Shown piece after piece: positions 21,083-31,956 of a stretch of 64,000 nucleotides of DNA. Every line of letters starts with the position of its first letter. Position 1 is the stretch's first letter. Location: NCBI GenBank assembly GCA_033398695.1, contig CM065806.1, positions 46,401,001 to 46,465,000 on the forward strand, given 5' to 3'. The stretch is from Orobanche coerulescens. Taxonomy: Eukaryota > Streptophyta > Magnoliopsida > Lamiales > Orobanchaceae. A model generated the notes under the pieces. The model saw nothing but the letters and a program-made list of their open reading frames with translations. It did not search any database and was not told where the DNA came from. A program made the position numbers and the translations under genes.

Positions 21083-22408
21083 ATGGATACCTCATTAATA
21101 AGCAAGGTACCTATGTTTCACATTAATGAGTTTGATGACTGGAGAAACAGGATGAAGAACAAACTCAAGGCCTTCATTGGAGAATCAAAAGCTCCACCCG
21201 CATCAACAAAGACCGAAGAGTGTATTCAGGTGGTCACTGACAGTGACTCGTCAGATGATGAGCTAGAAGATAGAGCCTACATGTGCTCTATGGCCGAAGT
21301 TAAAGAGGAAAATGAAGACGGCGATGATGATGAGGTAAGCTCTACCTCAACTATTCCTGTAAATGCATCTCATACCTTTGAAAACATGTTGAATGAATTT
21401 AATAACATTCAAAAGGCCCATGAGATATTGAAAAGAGAAAACATCCATCTTGAAATTTCTAACTTAGAGCTGAAGGAAGAAAACGACTTGCTGAAGGATA
21501 ATTACGAAAATATGTCTGTCGACTGCGAAAACAGCAAAATCAATTTAGAAAAACTCATGGAGAGCAATCATCAACTTGCTCACGATATAAATGAGACTAA
21601 GTCTCATCTTGAAAGCAAGACAAATGATTTGGCTCTACTCGAAGCCAAAGTAAAATATCTCGAGAAACGTGAAGGAGAATTAGAGATAATCTTGAACTCT
21701 TTCGAGAAATCCTCTAATAGAATGGAAGAGATCCTAAGCACTAGGCAATATGCTCATGATAAACGTGGCTTAGGGTACAACTCGTTCTCCAACAAAGAAA
21801 AATCTAGTACGGTATTCGTCAGGAGTGAGGAATCCATTCCTGTATCGAAGGAAATTCTGAGTCCTGTGAAGGAACCCGTTGCACCGCGAACAGCAAAGGC
21901 TGCTATTCCGCCCTCGCAATCCTATTCCAGACATCGGAATCCTCAGCCATTCAGACCTGAAAGGCGCAATCCACAGCATGCTCCACAAGCATATCATAAG
22001 CGCCAACATCCGTTCAGAGGGAAGGCTGTATCGAATTATCCAAGGCCCGTACGGCAGTACTCTCAGTACAGCGCGCCTAGGTATTGGATACAGGAGCCCC
22101 GTTATCCATCAAGAAAACAGGTCGCAGCGCAGTATAAACAACAGCGTTGGGAATCCAACTGGAGATCCAGAAGGCAAGCTGTTAGGCCAAAGAAAATGGC
22201 TCCACCTCCGAGACGACAATCGTACTGGAATAACAACTATAATTCTCGATTTTTCATGCATTATAATTATCATGATTACAACGACTACGTGCCTGCCCTA
22301 CGTAGATATCGAAATAATGGACCAAAAGTAGCCTACAACAAACAAATTGTTGTCCGGCAAATTTGGGTACCGAAAGGCACTATCACACCAGGACCCAAAT
22401 ATACTTGA
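21083..22408 (+). CDS. Gag protein of copia C, intact
   Basis: The 441-codon frame is uninterrupted from the ATG at 21083. The N-terminus has FDDWRNRMKNKLKAFI, the copia gag opening. An acidic stretch follows (residues about 55-95), then a coiled coil at about residues 100-225 (LELKEENDLLK, EKLMESNHQLAH), then a basic Q/R/P/Y-rich tail with many RR and YP pairs. No CCHC knuckle was found. The protein would form particles and package RNA, but no enzyme is encoded with it. The frame stops shortly after VRQIWVPKGTITPGPKYT, near the point where the protease begins in element A. The open frame in a multiply nested element suggests its insertion is younger than element A. Confidence 0.88.
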   Translation: MDTSLISKVPMFHINEFDDWRNRMKNKLKAFIGESKAPPASTKTEECIQVVTDSDSSDDELEDRAYMCSMAEVKEENEDGDDDEVSSTSTIPVNASHTFENMLNEFNNIQKAHEILKRENIHLEISNLELKEENDLLKDNYENMSVDCENSKINLEKLMESNHQLAHDINETKSHLESKTNDLALLEAKVKYLEKREGELEIILNSFEKSSNRMEEILSTRQYAHDKRGLGYNSFSNKEKSSTVFVRSEESIPVSKEILSPVKEPVAPRTAKAAIPPSQSYSRHRNPQPFRPERRNPQHAPQAYHKRQHPFRGKAVSNYPRPVRQYSQYSAPRYWIQEPRYPSRKQVAAQYKQQRWESNWRSRRQAVRPKKMAPPPRRQSYWNNNYNSRFFMHYNYHDYNDYVPALRRYRNNGPKVAYNKQIVVRQIWVPKGTITPGPKYT

Positions 22409-22903
22409 TCTCTATGCTTCAACAAGAATTGAGAACGCTACAGCCAGAAATCCCTGTAAGTTTTTATGCTTTTACTCATTAAGTGAGGGGGAATGCTGTA
22501 AGACCCAAGAATACAGTATCTGCCATTAATTAACTGTACACTCAGAACCGTCAATACAGCACTGTAGTGAACAAATACATATGAAACCTCCCTACAGCTG
22601 ATGTGTGCATTAATTAACGGGGAATACAGTACGACCCATGAATACAGTGTTAATCCTAACATTAATGTAAGAATTGAAACCTGTATGTACCTTTTAAAGG
22701 GGAACGCTGTATTATTCACGGATACAGTACTTACAGGACATCAATTATGATTGATAAGTTTATTTTATTGTGTATTGCTGTAAGAACTCGTATGCGAACA
22801 GTTCATAGGTTAAGTTGTACTCAACTAGATCACACTGTAAGATTGTGCATGCGCGCCAATCATAAGTTTAAGATGTAGTACACTTCCCTGTTAGATGCTA
22901 TTG
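22409..22903 (+). other. Copia C post-gag spacer, scar of pol and ORF3 loss
   Basis: Directly after gag comes DNA matching the post-pol spacer of element A (CCCTGTAAGTTTTTA at about 22451 and at 4306), including the three purine-tract units near 22487, 22617 and 22697. Then, at about 22778, it jumps to DNA matching 30463 onward of element A (GCTGTAAGAACT). So pol was lost at the first join and ORF3 at the second. Confidence 0.75.
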
Positions 22904-23059
22904 CTTTAGAACTTTTTTTTTAAAAAAAAAAAAAAAAAACCGAAATTTAATAAATGGACCAGAAATGTGGGGGGACGAGGCCCACTACACGCCCAAAGAG
23001 ATTGAGGGAGGACGAGCCCCTCTACACGCCCCAATTAACGACAATAACAGACGAGGAGA

Positions 23060-23569
23060 TTATTTAAACCTAACATATGGAAAATTATTTTTATCGAGCC
23101 TAATCAAGCCATTAATCTTCCCGGGCAGATCAGACGGGCTATAAAGGTGAAAATTTTTGAACTTATAACCTTCATTAGCCAGGTGGTCCGCAATGGTGTT
23201 CCCTTCCCGATAAATGTGAGAGAATGAGATATCCATGACACGCCTGAATGATGCAATTTTGTGACAGATGTTTAGCACTTGCCAATTACCCTTGTTAGGC
23301 GAGTTGACTAGAGAAAGGGCAATGGCCGAGTCCATCTCAACCCAAACCTTACGAATGTTTCTGTCGTGGCAAAGGTCCAGCGCTCTCCAAATAGCAAAAA
23401 GTTCGGCAAAATTATTAGAATGGATGCCGATAAATTCGTGAAAAGCAAAGATAGGTTCGCCCAAAAAATTCCTAGCAATCCCCCCCACAGCCGACTCCCC
23501 GGGGTTTCCTTTTGAGGCCCCGTCCGTGTTGATTTTGGTTGTCCCAGGAGTCGGCCTGACCCATCTCAC
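23060..23569 (-). pseudogene. RNase H domain of the LINE
   Basis: 169 codons with INTDGASKGNPGESAVGGIA (first catalytic D), NNFAELFAIWRALD (E), VWVEMDSAIALSLVN (D) and YREGNTIADHLAN (final D), the plant LINE-type RNase H that removes RNA from the RNA-DNA hybrid. All four acidic positions look present. It is separated from the upstream frame (23718-24953) by about 150 bases with a homopolymer run and a frame change, so the original polyprotein is broken. Confidence 0.88.
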
Positions 23570-23717
23570 TATGTAGATTTTTTTCTTTTTTTTTTGTTTT
23601 TACAATTACATGCAAAATTATTAATAAAATTGCAGGGGCAGAAATGAAGACCCAAAATATCTGAAAGAGCCGGGGCGCCTAGCCAGGCCCGCGGCGGAAT
23701 GCATTTGTGGCCTTTAA

Positions 23718-24953
23718 TCATGAACAGGAAGTCCCAAATTGGATCGCAAGCTGAGCCATGAACGGAATCTTCTTGACCCGCATGTCATTCCTAGAGCACC
23801 AAATAAACCACAGAATGAGTATAGGAATGATGCGTAAAATGTGGATAGCACCCGAGGCTTTATTAAACCAATGGGACATAACTAAAGTAATAGATCTGGT
23901 TTGTAAAAGAGGGATGCCCAATAAGGTACAAAAGTTGGCCCAAACCGAAGATGCGATCGGACCATTAAGAAAAAGATGAGGCAGGTCCTCGGTGCTATCA
24001 CAACAAAAACAAGAATTATCAGCAATTATGCCCCTCGATCTAAGGCCGTCCGGAGTGGGAATCCATTTTTTCAAAAGTCTAACCATGAAAAACGACATAG
24101 TAGGGGTAATAATTTGATTCCAACAATGTTTTAAAATAAGATGAGTATCATGATGTTGGCGGATAGCCTCCCACGCACTTTTAAAGGAAAAACCGCCGTG
24201 GGAGGTAAGTTTCCAAACGGCCTTATTAGCGATAAGTCCCGACTCAACATGAGTGGGAAAGGCCATAACATAATCCCCAAGATCCGAGGGAATGACGGAG
24301 AGAAGTTTTGATCGATCCCACCCGTGTGAAGTCCAAAGATGGTTAATGGTGGTGTTTAGCCGGGGGTTAGAGGCCCATTGGGACAGCGGGCTAAAGTCAC
24401 ACCAATTGTCGTGCCAAAACGAGATATCGCCATCACCAATATACCAAAAAATCCATTTATCAGCTAAGGAACAAATGTCACAAAGATTTTTCCATGTAGG
24501 AGAGTCATTGGGGTTGGATTTAACCACCATGGGGTGGAGACGTTTACAATACTTAGCCTTCATGAATTGGGTCCAAATATTAGATGAGGTACGAAACCGC
24601 CACCAAAGTTTAATTTCAGCCGCTTTAATGATGTCCCCCAGACTCCTACAGCCAAGACCACCTTCTTCCTTAGGGTAACAAAGCTTAAGCCAAGCTCCCC
24701 AATGAAGTCTCTTTCTATTGTCGTTGGAACCCCAAAGAAATTTGTTAAAAAGCCGTTCGAAGAAGATAATGACATTTTTAGGGGGTTTAAGGACTTGGAG
24801 ACAATAGAAAGGAATAGAGCTCAGGGTAGTTTTAATAAGTTCAAGTCTGCCACCCGAGGTAAGTAATAGGTGATTCCACGACTGGAATTTGGCACAGGTT
24901 TTAGCAATAAGCTCACCATACATGTCAAAAGTTTGAGCAATAGGTGATTCCAC
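23718..24953 (-). pseudogene. LINE post-RT and zinc-binding region
   Basis: This open frame of 411 codons lacks the RT YxDD core. It starts in the thumb-like region (CAKFQSWNHLLLTSGG, LELIKTTLSSIPFY) and continues with LWGSNDNRKRLHWGAW and PKEEGGLGCRSLGD. The zf-RVT zinc-binding segment follows near the C-terminus (SCFCCDSTEDLPHLFL). These are the usual blocks of plant L1 ORF2 between RT and RNase H. The frame has stayed open despite being a dead truncated copy, suggesting a fairly young insertion. Its extreme 5' end carries a 28-bp duplicate of internal sequence. Confidence 0.88.
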
Positions 24954-24985
24954 GACTGGAATTTGGCCGACCTTCTTTAGAACTT

Positions 24986-25244
24986 GCCTGCGAGCAGTTC
25001 ACATTTCTTTTAGACTAAGTGCTGAAGACCAGATCGTTTGACAGAAGATCAAGAAGTCTGCTCAAGACATTATCAAAAAGAGAGGGAAATAGTGGGGATA
25101 AACATCTCCTGTATCGAAGTCCTCTCAAATTACCAACAAGTGGTTATCTAAAAGAAGGAGAAATTGTTTTAGCTTAAAAGAAGTTTTGGAATCAAAGTTT
25201 TGGAATCATCAACAAGTTTTGGAAATTATCAAAAAGGGGGAAAT
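24986..25244 (+). other. Pre-LTR region of copia C with polypurine tract
   Basis: Non-coding DNA related to 30580-30780 of element A. AAAAAGGGGGAAAT at 25231-25244 is the polypurine tract for plus-strand priming, touching the 3' LTR. Confidence 0.8.
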
Positions 25245-26465
25245 TGTTGGGAAAAATAATGTTGTTTTGATAATTACCAAACAACAATGCCCAGCATACA
25301 GCAAACCGTTGTATTAAAAGTCCAATCGAAGTTGTCAATCCTGTATCGAAGACCTTCTCATAGCACCAGCATACAGCTAGCTCTCAAGATACAACAACAA
25401 AGTCTTAGTAAACGCCAAATATGGAAGCTGCCCCTCAATACAGCATCCTTCAATACAGCATCGGACTACTCCAATATGTCTACAGCACAATTGGATACAG
25501 CATTCACATCGAAACAGGACTGAAGACCGTTTGGAAAGGAATCTTTAGTATTCGCTAAAGTCAAGTCCCGTTTGATAAAAGAAGTATTTAAATACTGAAA
25601 GGTTAAAGTATTTAAATACTGAAGCCGACAAAGATCTTCAATTCCCGCAATATCCGGATCCTGGTCTATTCAAGTCAACTATCAAGTTGTCACAGAATCT
25701 TGTTCAACGGATCTATCTCAACGGATATATTATTCAGAATACTATATATATCTCATCAAGGTGTTGAAGATCAGTTACCAAGTGACGAAGCTATTATTAT
25801 ATACATCAGAGCAAAACATATCTCCAGAAGCTTTCTGCAATTCAGATCAAAGAGTCATACAGTGCTCAACATCTTGAACAGCCATCATCAGCTCAAGAAC
25901 TCCATATTCAAAGTTGCTGTTCTTACCTGGTTACCCACCTTTTACCTTTGTGTAAAAACTGAGCTCTGTGTGAACTCAACAAGTTATTCTGACCTGTGTG
26001 GGACGAATAAGGACGAAGCTTTGGAACTGTGTGTGAATAAGCAAGTCAAGAAGGAAGCTTCAACCAAATCTATGTGAACGGTTGAAAGCAACGATCTTTA
26101 TATCAATCTGTGTGAACGATATATTGATTGTGTGTTGTTATAAATACGTAGTTGTGTACGCAGTATTTATAAGAAACGTTTTACTCCTGTGTGGAGGACC
26201 AGTGGACGTAGAGGGGTTTACCTCGAACCACTTAAATACTGTGTTATTTACCTTTCGCCATTACTGTTTTCATAACTGTGATTTATACAAGTATACACTG
26301 CAAAACCCTGTACGCACCAAGATGACAGGAGATTAGACCGAGTTGTTGTATCGACAGCAACTTACTGTTTTAAGACTCCCGCTACGCACTCAGATTCGAA
26401 AACCATACAGCCTGTTGCTTAAATATTTCCCAAGCTGTATCCTGTATACTTTTAGTGGACCAACA
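25245..26465 (+). repeat. 3' LTR of copia C (1221 bp)
   Basis: Same ends and length as 19749-20969, preceded by the purine tract and followed by TSD CTGAG at 26466-26470. Confidence 0.94.
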
Positions 26466-27340
26466 CTGAGGAACGAGATAACTACTTTCGGGCAATTTGA
26501 TATAGAGTCGCTTCATGAAGCTTGGGAGCGATACAAGGTTCTGCTAAGGAGATGCCCACACCATGGACTACCTGATTGGTTGCAAATTTAGATATTCTAT
26601 AACGGATTGAGTGCTTCTACACGCACTCTTGTTGATGCAGCTGCTGGAGGAGCGTTAATGGGAAAGACTATGGCGGAAGCTCATTCTCTATTGGAGGCGA
26701 TGGCTGCAAATGCTTATCAGTGGCCTTCCGAACGAGTGAACCCAAAGCGAGTTATGGGAGTTTCCGACAACGATCCGATCTCTACACTATCAGCTCAAGT
26801 CGCAGCGCTAACTCAGCAATTGCAAGCTTTTTCATATGCTCCTACCACCGTTACCACAGAATCATGTAATTGGGGTAACGGGTCTCATCCTAGCGCAGAG
26901 TGTCAAGTCGGAAATCCTTTCGAGCAACCTCCGATGGAGCAAGCTCAGTTTGTGGGGAACGGGAATCGGTAGAACAATCCGTATTCCAACACATACAATC
27001 AAGGGTGGCGAAATCACCCAAATTTTTCGTGGAAGAACGGGCAAGCTTTAAAACCTCCGCAAGCTCAATTCACGCAGCCCCCACAGCAGCTCCCCTCAAA
27101 CACCAAAGGTATCCTTGGAAGATGCTCTTGCTCAAATGGCGGCTAATATGAGCCAACATGACCCGCACTGAGACTACCTTGCAAAATCATTCCGCCTCCA
27201 TCCGAAACTTGGAAGTACAAATGGGGCAGATTGCAAATCTATTGTCCTCTCGACCTCAAGGTGTACTACCCAGCGCCACCAAAATGAACCCAAAGGAAAA
27301 CGTGCAAGAAATCGAGCTATGAAGCGGAAAGGAGCTGAAA
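26466..27340 (+). pseudogene. Gag of element B, 3' part
   Basis: The frame continues the gag cut at 19748 with LRNEITTFGQFD, SLHEAWERYKVLLRRCPHHG, a TAG at about 26589, then YNGLSASTRTLVDAAAGGA and ANAYQWPSERV. This is the second half of the Athila-type gag domain. It proceeds to a Q- and P-rich region and further frame changes between 26960 and 27320. It should have joined the protease at 27341 in one Gag-Pol. Confidence 0.85.
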
Positions 27341-28315
27341 GTGCAGCCTACCAACAACAAGGACAAGAGCGACCACAGTGAGAAAGAAAAGGACGAAGCG
27401 CCCAAGCCAAAGGCAGTGTCGACTACTCATCCCACTCCACAAATTCCATTCCCACAATGTCTGCAAAAGCATAAATTGGATAAGCAATTCTCTAAATTTC
27501 TTGATGTCTTCAAGAAGCTACATATCAACATTCCATTTGCCGACGCCTTGGAACAAATGCCGAGTTATGTGAAGTTCATGAAAGAAATCTTATCAAACAA
27601 AAGAAAGCTCGAGGAGTATGAGACAGTCGCATTGATGGAGGAGTGCAATGCTATTCTACAAAAGAAGCTCCCACTCAAATTGAGGGATCCGGGAAGCTTT
27701 ACTATTCCATGCACCATTGGGAATTCGTCTTTTGATAGAGCGTTATGTGATCTCGGTGCTAGTATTAATCTTATGCCCCTTTCTATTTTTAAGAAGATGG
27801 ATATTGGAGAAGCCAAGTCGACGATGGTCTCTTTGCAATTAGCCGATAGATCTATCAAATATCCGAGGGGAGTAATAGAGGACGTCTTAGTCAAGGTCGA
27901 TAAATTCATTTTTCCGGCCGATTTCATTGTGCTCGACATGGAGGAGGACCACGACATCCCAATTATTTTGGGAAGACCATTTTTGGCAACCGGCCAAACT
28001 TTGATCGATGTGGAAAAAAGGAAGCTTACTCTACGAGTTCAAGAGGAGCAAGTAACGTTCAATATCTTTCGATCCTTAAAATATCCTAGTGATGCTGAAA
28101 ATTGTTTCCAAGTTGACGTCATTAACTCGTGTGTAAGTAGAGCCTTTCGAGAGAATTATCCATCCGATTCACTGGAGTCCGTTTTAGTTGGGTCTGCTTC
28201 CGAATTAAATTCAGAGCATTTAGCCTATGTACGACACATGGATGCGTCCCCGCCATTTTTCACTCGTCGACCATGTGAGGAGCTAGGAAGTTCATCAACT
28301 CGACCCGTCCCATAA
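27341..28315 (+). CDS. Aspartic protease part of element B
   Basis: The 324-codon open frame begins with a charged linker and TPQIPFPQCLQKHKLDKQF, the usual Athila block before the protease. The retropepsin follows: CDLGASINLMPLS (catalytic D in DLGA), ADRSIKYPRGVIEDVLVKV, and IPIILGRPFLATG, the second conserved block. It would process the Gag-Pol precursor. The frame ends with TAA at 28313-28315, then the sequence runs into the start of RT in another frame. Confidence 0.88.
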   Translation: MQPTNNKDKSDHSEKEKDEAPKPKAVSTTHPTPQIPFPQCLQKHKLDKQFSKFLDVFKKLHINIPFADALEQMPSYVKFMKEILSNKRKLEEYETVALMEECNAILQKKLPLKLRDPGSFTIPCTIGNSSFDRALCDLGASINLMPLSIFKKMDIGEAKSTMVSLQLADRSIKYPRGVIEDVLVKVDKFIFPADFIVLDMEEDHDIPIILGRPFLATGQTLIDVEKRKLTLRVQEEQVTFNIFRSLKYPSDAENCFQVDVINSCVSRAFRENYPSDSLESVLVGSASELNSEHLAYVRHMDASPPFFTRRPCEELGSSSTRPVP

Positions 28316-28816
28316 ATCGAGAAACCCCCAAAGCTAGAACTCAAACAGCTGCCGAGCCACTTAAAATATGCATTCTTGGGACCCGACGATTCCTTGCCAG
28401 TCATTCTTTCGGCCACTTTAGCGTGGGATCAAGAGGAGAAATTATTGAGAGTTTTGAGGGAGTACAAATCTGCTCTCGGATGGTCTATTGCGGATATTAA
28501 GGGAATCAGCCCGTCCATTTGCATGCACAAAATTTTGATGGAGGAAGACTACAAACCATCTGTGGAACATTAGCACCGTTTAAATCCAAATATGAAAGAG
28601 GTGGTAAAAGTCGAAGTTTTAAAACTCCTCGACGCAGGTATGATCTTTCCTATTTCTGATAGCAAGTGGGTAAGTCCGGTCCAAGTTGTAATTCTTTGAG
28701 ATTTTCAGGGTAGTATTGATTAAGTTGTTATGGATTTGCACGATCATTCACGATACTTCTTATTTGAAATTGATTTTTTGCTTGAGGACAAGCAAAGGCT
28801 CAAGTTTGGGGGTATT
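28316..28816 (+). pseudogene. Element B RT start, then large pol deletion and purine tract
   Basis: The blocks LKYAFLGPDDSLPVILSA and SALGWSIADIKGISPSICMH, then (after a TAG at 28571-28573) LNPNMKEVVKVEVLKLLDAG and SDSKWVSPVQVV, are the N-terminal part of an Athila RT. At about 28690 the similarity ends and non-coding pre-LTR DNA follows. No YxDD, RNase H or integrase remains. CAAGTTTGGGGGTATT at 28801-28816 is the polypurine tract. Confidence 0.85.
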
Positions 28817-30106
28817 TGTTAGACGTATTTTTATGTGCTTATTTATCATTATTTTATATCCATTTTGAGTCTAAATCTTCATAAATGAGCTTTTAATGCA
28901 CTATCTTTATATGTTTTGTAGAAAATTGGAGTTCGGAAGCTCAAACGGCGAAAAACGGGCCAAAACGACAATTTTTGGCCTGGGGCCGCGGCACAAGGAA
29001 AGCAGGCTGCGTCACACGCACGACACTAGCAAGGCGCCGAGCACACTGTACCGGGGGCCGCGGCACGTAAAAGATGAGCCGCGGCCATGAAGAAAATTGC
29101 GCCCAGGCATATGGCGCTGAGCATCAGGGGCCGCGGCACGCACTTACCGAGCCGCGGCCCACGGGGCGGTTATGCTGATTTTGTCGCGTTTCTGAGCCGT
29201 TCTGAAGCCCGTTTTCGACCTAATCCCCGGACGCGTTTTGGAGACGAATGAAAATTATAAATAGGGATAAAAGGTCAGAAAAAAAGGATCATCGAGGAGA
29301 AGGAGAAAACATCAAGAAACAAAGAGCGGAAGCTAGAGAACGGAGGAATCCAAGTTCTTCGTCTGCGTTTGATTTCTATGCTTTCTTTAATTCTTTTTGT
29401 ATTCTTATTTTCTAGCATGTCAGGCTAGAACCCTATTCTAGGATTTTGATGAAATCGAGATTTTGACGAATTTACTTTTGATTTTGCTTTATTAAAATAT
29501 ATTTCCTTTTTTATTGAGTTTTCCCAATTGTTTTAATTACTGTCAATTGTGTGGCCTATGATTGATTTGTTTTGATTACCTAACTCGAATCGGGAGAGGA
29601 GAGTTGGTAGGAAAAATTGGTGAGAACCGTTTTATCTTGTGAGATAGGAATATACTCATAGGAATTACGTGGCATTTCTGAAGATTTCGTACTTTTTACC
29701 TATTGTCGAATTAATTCACCTAGGAATAGAGTGTGTTATTCGCCTTAGAAAATTTTATTGACCTCGGGACAGGCACTAGAGTATTTTAGCAATCTTCGCC
29801 TTCAATAAATTGGGAAATCACTTAATTCATATAAATCAAGAGTAATTCGGATAAACCGAGGTAGATTCACAATCCTAGATTAATTCCCTATTTGATTTTC
29901 TCTCTTCGAACAATCGATTTTACTATTTATTCTTTTATTAATTTGCTTTAATTATTACTTGCACCTCAAATTTCGATAGTTCGAATAAAATTAGAATACG
30001 AATAAATCAGTAATTAGTGAGTCAGTCCTCGAGGGAACGATACTTTCTTACCACTTTATTACTTGATTAGGACAACGTGCACTTGCGTTAACCAAATTTC
30101 GTAACA
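28817..30106 (+). repeat. 3' LTR of element B (1290 bp)
   Basis: It matches 17792-19083 with few differences, including the GGCCGCGGCAC cluster at about 28983-29165. It is followed by TSD ACTTG. Confidence 0.93.
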
Positions 30107-30781
30107 ACTTGGTTACCCATCCAGAAGATTGGATCCTAGTCTTCGATAAGTCGTATGAAGGTCGAGCCTTATATTTGACGAGACAGAGACGCTCATGAGA
30201 ACTGGTGGAAAAATACCAAGAATGACCCTAAAAGGCCATGGAGACACTCAGATTACAGGAGTTAAATTCCTTGTTGTATTATTATTTCTGTAATTTTATT
30301 GTCAAAATAGCAACATATTGTACTCTTTGTTTCAATATCAATAAAATATTTGCCTGTCTTGAAAGATTACAACTCGTAATTTACTGTGTTCTTGTATGTT
30401 TACAAACACTTAATTTATTCTTGCTGTATACAAGTATGAAACTTGTTTTAATACATAAGCTGTAAGAACTTGTCTGCGAACAGTTCATAGTTTAAGTTGT
30501 ATGTATCTAGAATACAATGTAAGATTGTGCCTGCGCGCCAATCATAAGTTTACAGATGTAATACTCTTTTGATAAAAGCTGAACTTGCCTACGAGCAGTT
30601 CTTAGTATTAGGCCAAATGCTGAAGGCCAGAACATTCGATCAGAAGACCAAGAAGTCTGCCCTTCTTCAAGATGCTAAGTGTCAAAGTTTTGGCATCATC
30701 AAGGATGTTTGGATAACATCAAAAGGTTTTTTTAAAAGGAAGACTTGGAAAGACTTGGCAAATTATCACAAAGGGGGAAAC
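30107..30781 (+). other. 3' untranslated region of element A with polypurine tract
   Basis: This continues element A beyond the B insertion: the ACTTG duplication marks the join to 17787. Part of it (30463-30780) matches pre-LTR DNA of copia C. CACAAAGGGGGAAAC at 30767-30781 is the polypurine tract beside the 3' LTR. No gene is seen. Confidence 0.75.
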
Positions 30782-31956
30782 TGTTGGGATAACAATCCCT
30801 GTATCGAAATTGTTGGGATAAACAATCCCTGTATCGAAAGTTTTGATAGAATGTTTTGACAATGTGCCAATCTAGCATACAGCAAAAAGCTGTATCGAAA
30901 AGCTGATCAAAGGTGTCAACGTGTATCGAAGACTTCTCATAGTTCCAGCATACAGTGAATCAATCATACAGCAAAGGAGTCTCATAAGACTAAGTATGGA
31001 AGCTGTCTCGAAACGACAATACAGCTATCATTCCATACAGAATCCAAACAGGACAAGAAGGAATCTTTGTTATTCTCTAAAGTCAAAGTCCCGTTTAAGA
31101 AGATATATTTAAATACTGAAGGATAAAGTATTTAAATATTAGGCCGTCAGAGATCTTCAATCAAGCACAAAATCCGGATCGTGTTTATTCAAACACATCA
31201 TCCCGTTGGAACAGACTTTTGCTCAATGGATCTATATCAACGGATATATTCAAGAAGGCTATATATATATCCCCAGAGTTTTAAGATCATGGAACTGATT
31301 AACCGAATGACGAAATCAACCAAAAACGAAGTTATCATCATATACATCTGAGCAAACATATCTCCCAAAGCATACTGCTATTCTCAAACCGTGAATAACA
31401 CATCATCAGCTAAAAGCTCAGAAAGTCAAAGCTGTTGTTCAAACATTGTTCTATCCTTGAACAAAATCCATCAGCCCTGTGTGGACTGAGAAACCTTGCT
31501 ATTCCTGAACTGTGTGTGATGGACTTGCATTGAAGAGGCGAAGCTTAGGAACTGTGTGTGAAGAAGCTAGTCAAGTGAAAGCTTAAACCAATCTGTGTGA
31601 ACGGTTGAAGGCTAAGATCATTATATCAATCTGTGTGAACGATATATTGATTAGGTTTGATTATAAATACGTAGTTGTGTACGTAGTATTTATATTAAAT
31701 ATTTTCACTCCTGTGTGGAGGACCAGTGGACGTAGAGGGGTTTACCTCGAACCACTTTAATTACCGTGTCATTTACCTTCTGTATTTATTGTTTAATATC
31801 TATGATTAATTTTAAGTATACAGTTCATTTCTAGTTGCTGTATTTACAGCAACTTACTTTAAACAAGACTTCCGCTACGCACTCAGATTTGAAAACCGTA
31901 CAGCTTGTTGTTTAAAACACTTTCCAAGCTGTATCCTATATACTTAGTGGCCAACA
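30782..31956 (+). repeat. 3' LTR of element A (1175 bp)
   Basis: It starts TGTTGGGATAACAATCC after the purine tract and ends TTAGTGGCCAACA. It is related to the copia C LTRs along most of its length but clearly more diverged. The first 29 bases are repeated at once (second start at 30811). The D-element pol frame resumes at once after 31956, so the right end is well placed; the TSD partner is outside the window. Confidence 0.85.

Larger units (their letters stand above)
22914..24974 (-). mobile_element. 5'-truncated L1-type LINE inside copia C
   Basis: A minus-strand LINE tail has its poly(A) as a T run at about 22912-22921 and an 11-bp TSD CTTTAGAACTT at 22904-22914 and 24975-24985. It carries the region after the RT catalytic core, a zinc-binding zf-RVT segment and an RNase H domain. 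The endonuclease and RT core were never copied in. DNA on both sides matches the pre-LTR region of element A around 30463-30620, confirming an insertion. Confidence 0.9.
19749..26465 (+). mobile_element. Copia element C, gag-only relative of element A, with LINE inside
   Basis: Two 1221-bp LTRs (TGTTGGGAAAAAT... to ...GTGGACCAACA) are flanked by TSD CTGAG at 19744-19748 and 26466-26470. It has a primer site, an intact gag, the post-pol spacer and a purine tract before the 3' LTR. Protease, integrase, RT, RNase H and ORF3 of the element A type are missing. Without the LINE it is about 4.6 kb. It needed pol in trans, probably from an A-type element. Gag is closely similar to that of element A. 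Confidence 0.94.
17792..30106 (+). mobile_element. Ty3/gypsy Athila-like element B, pol-deleted, hosting copia C
   Basis: Two LTRs of about 1290 bp (TGTTAGACG... to ...TTTCGTAACA) are flanked by the TSD ACTTG at 17787-17791 and 30107-30111. The primer site TGGCGCCGTTGCCGGGGA is typical of Athila/Tat gypsy elements, as is the gag block LRLFPFSLRDKAKFWLNSLP. Gag, protease and only the start of RT remain; the rest of RT, RNase H and integrase are deleted at about 28690. Without copia C it would be about 5.6 kb. It lies in the DNA of element A after ORF3. Confidence 0.93.
1..31956 (+). mobile_element. Ty1/copia element A (Sirevirus-like), 5' end outside window, split by three nested insertions
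   Basis: The visible element is made of 1-4526, 9065-10404, 15519-17791 and 30107-31956. The joins follow from exact TSDs of the inserted elements (GAATT, ACC, ACTTG). Order is gag, protease, integrase, RT, RNase H, spacer, ORF3, 3' UTR, 3' LTR. Sirevirus membership is inferred from the coiled-coil gag, the extra ORF after pol and repeated purine tracts. The 5' LTR and gag start lie left of base 1. Frameshifts and stops in every ORF make it inactive. It sits inside the pol of an older copia element D, whose reading frame resumes at 31957. Confidence 0.85.
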
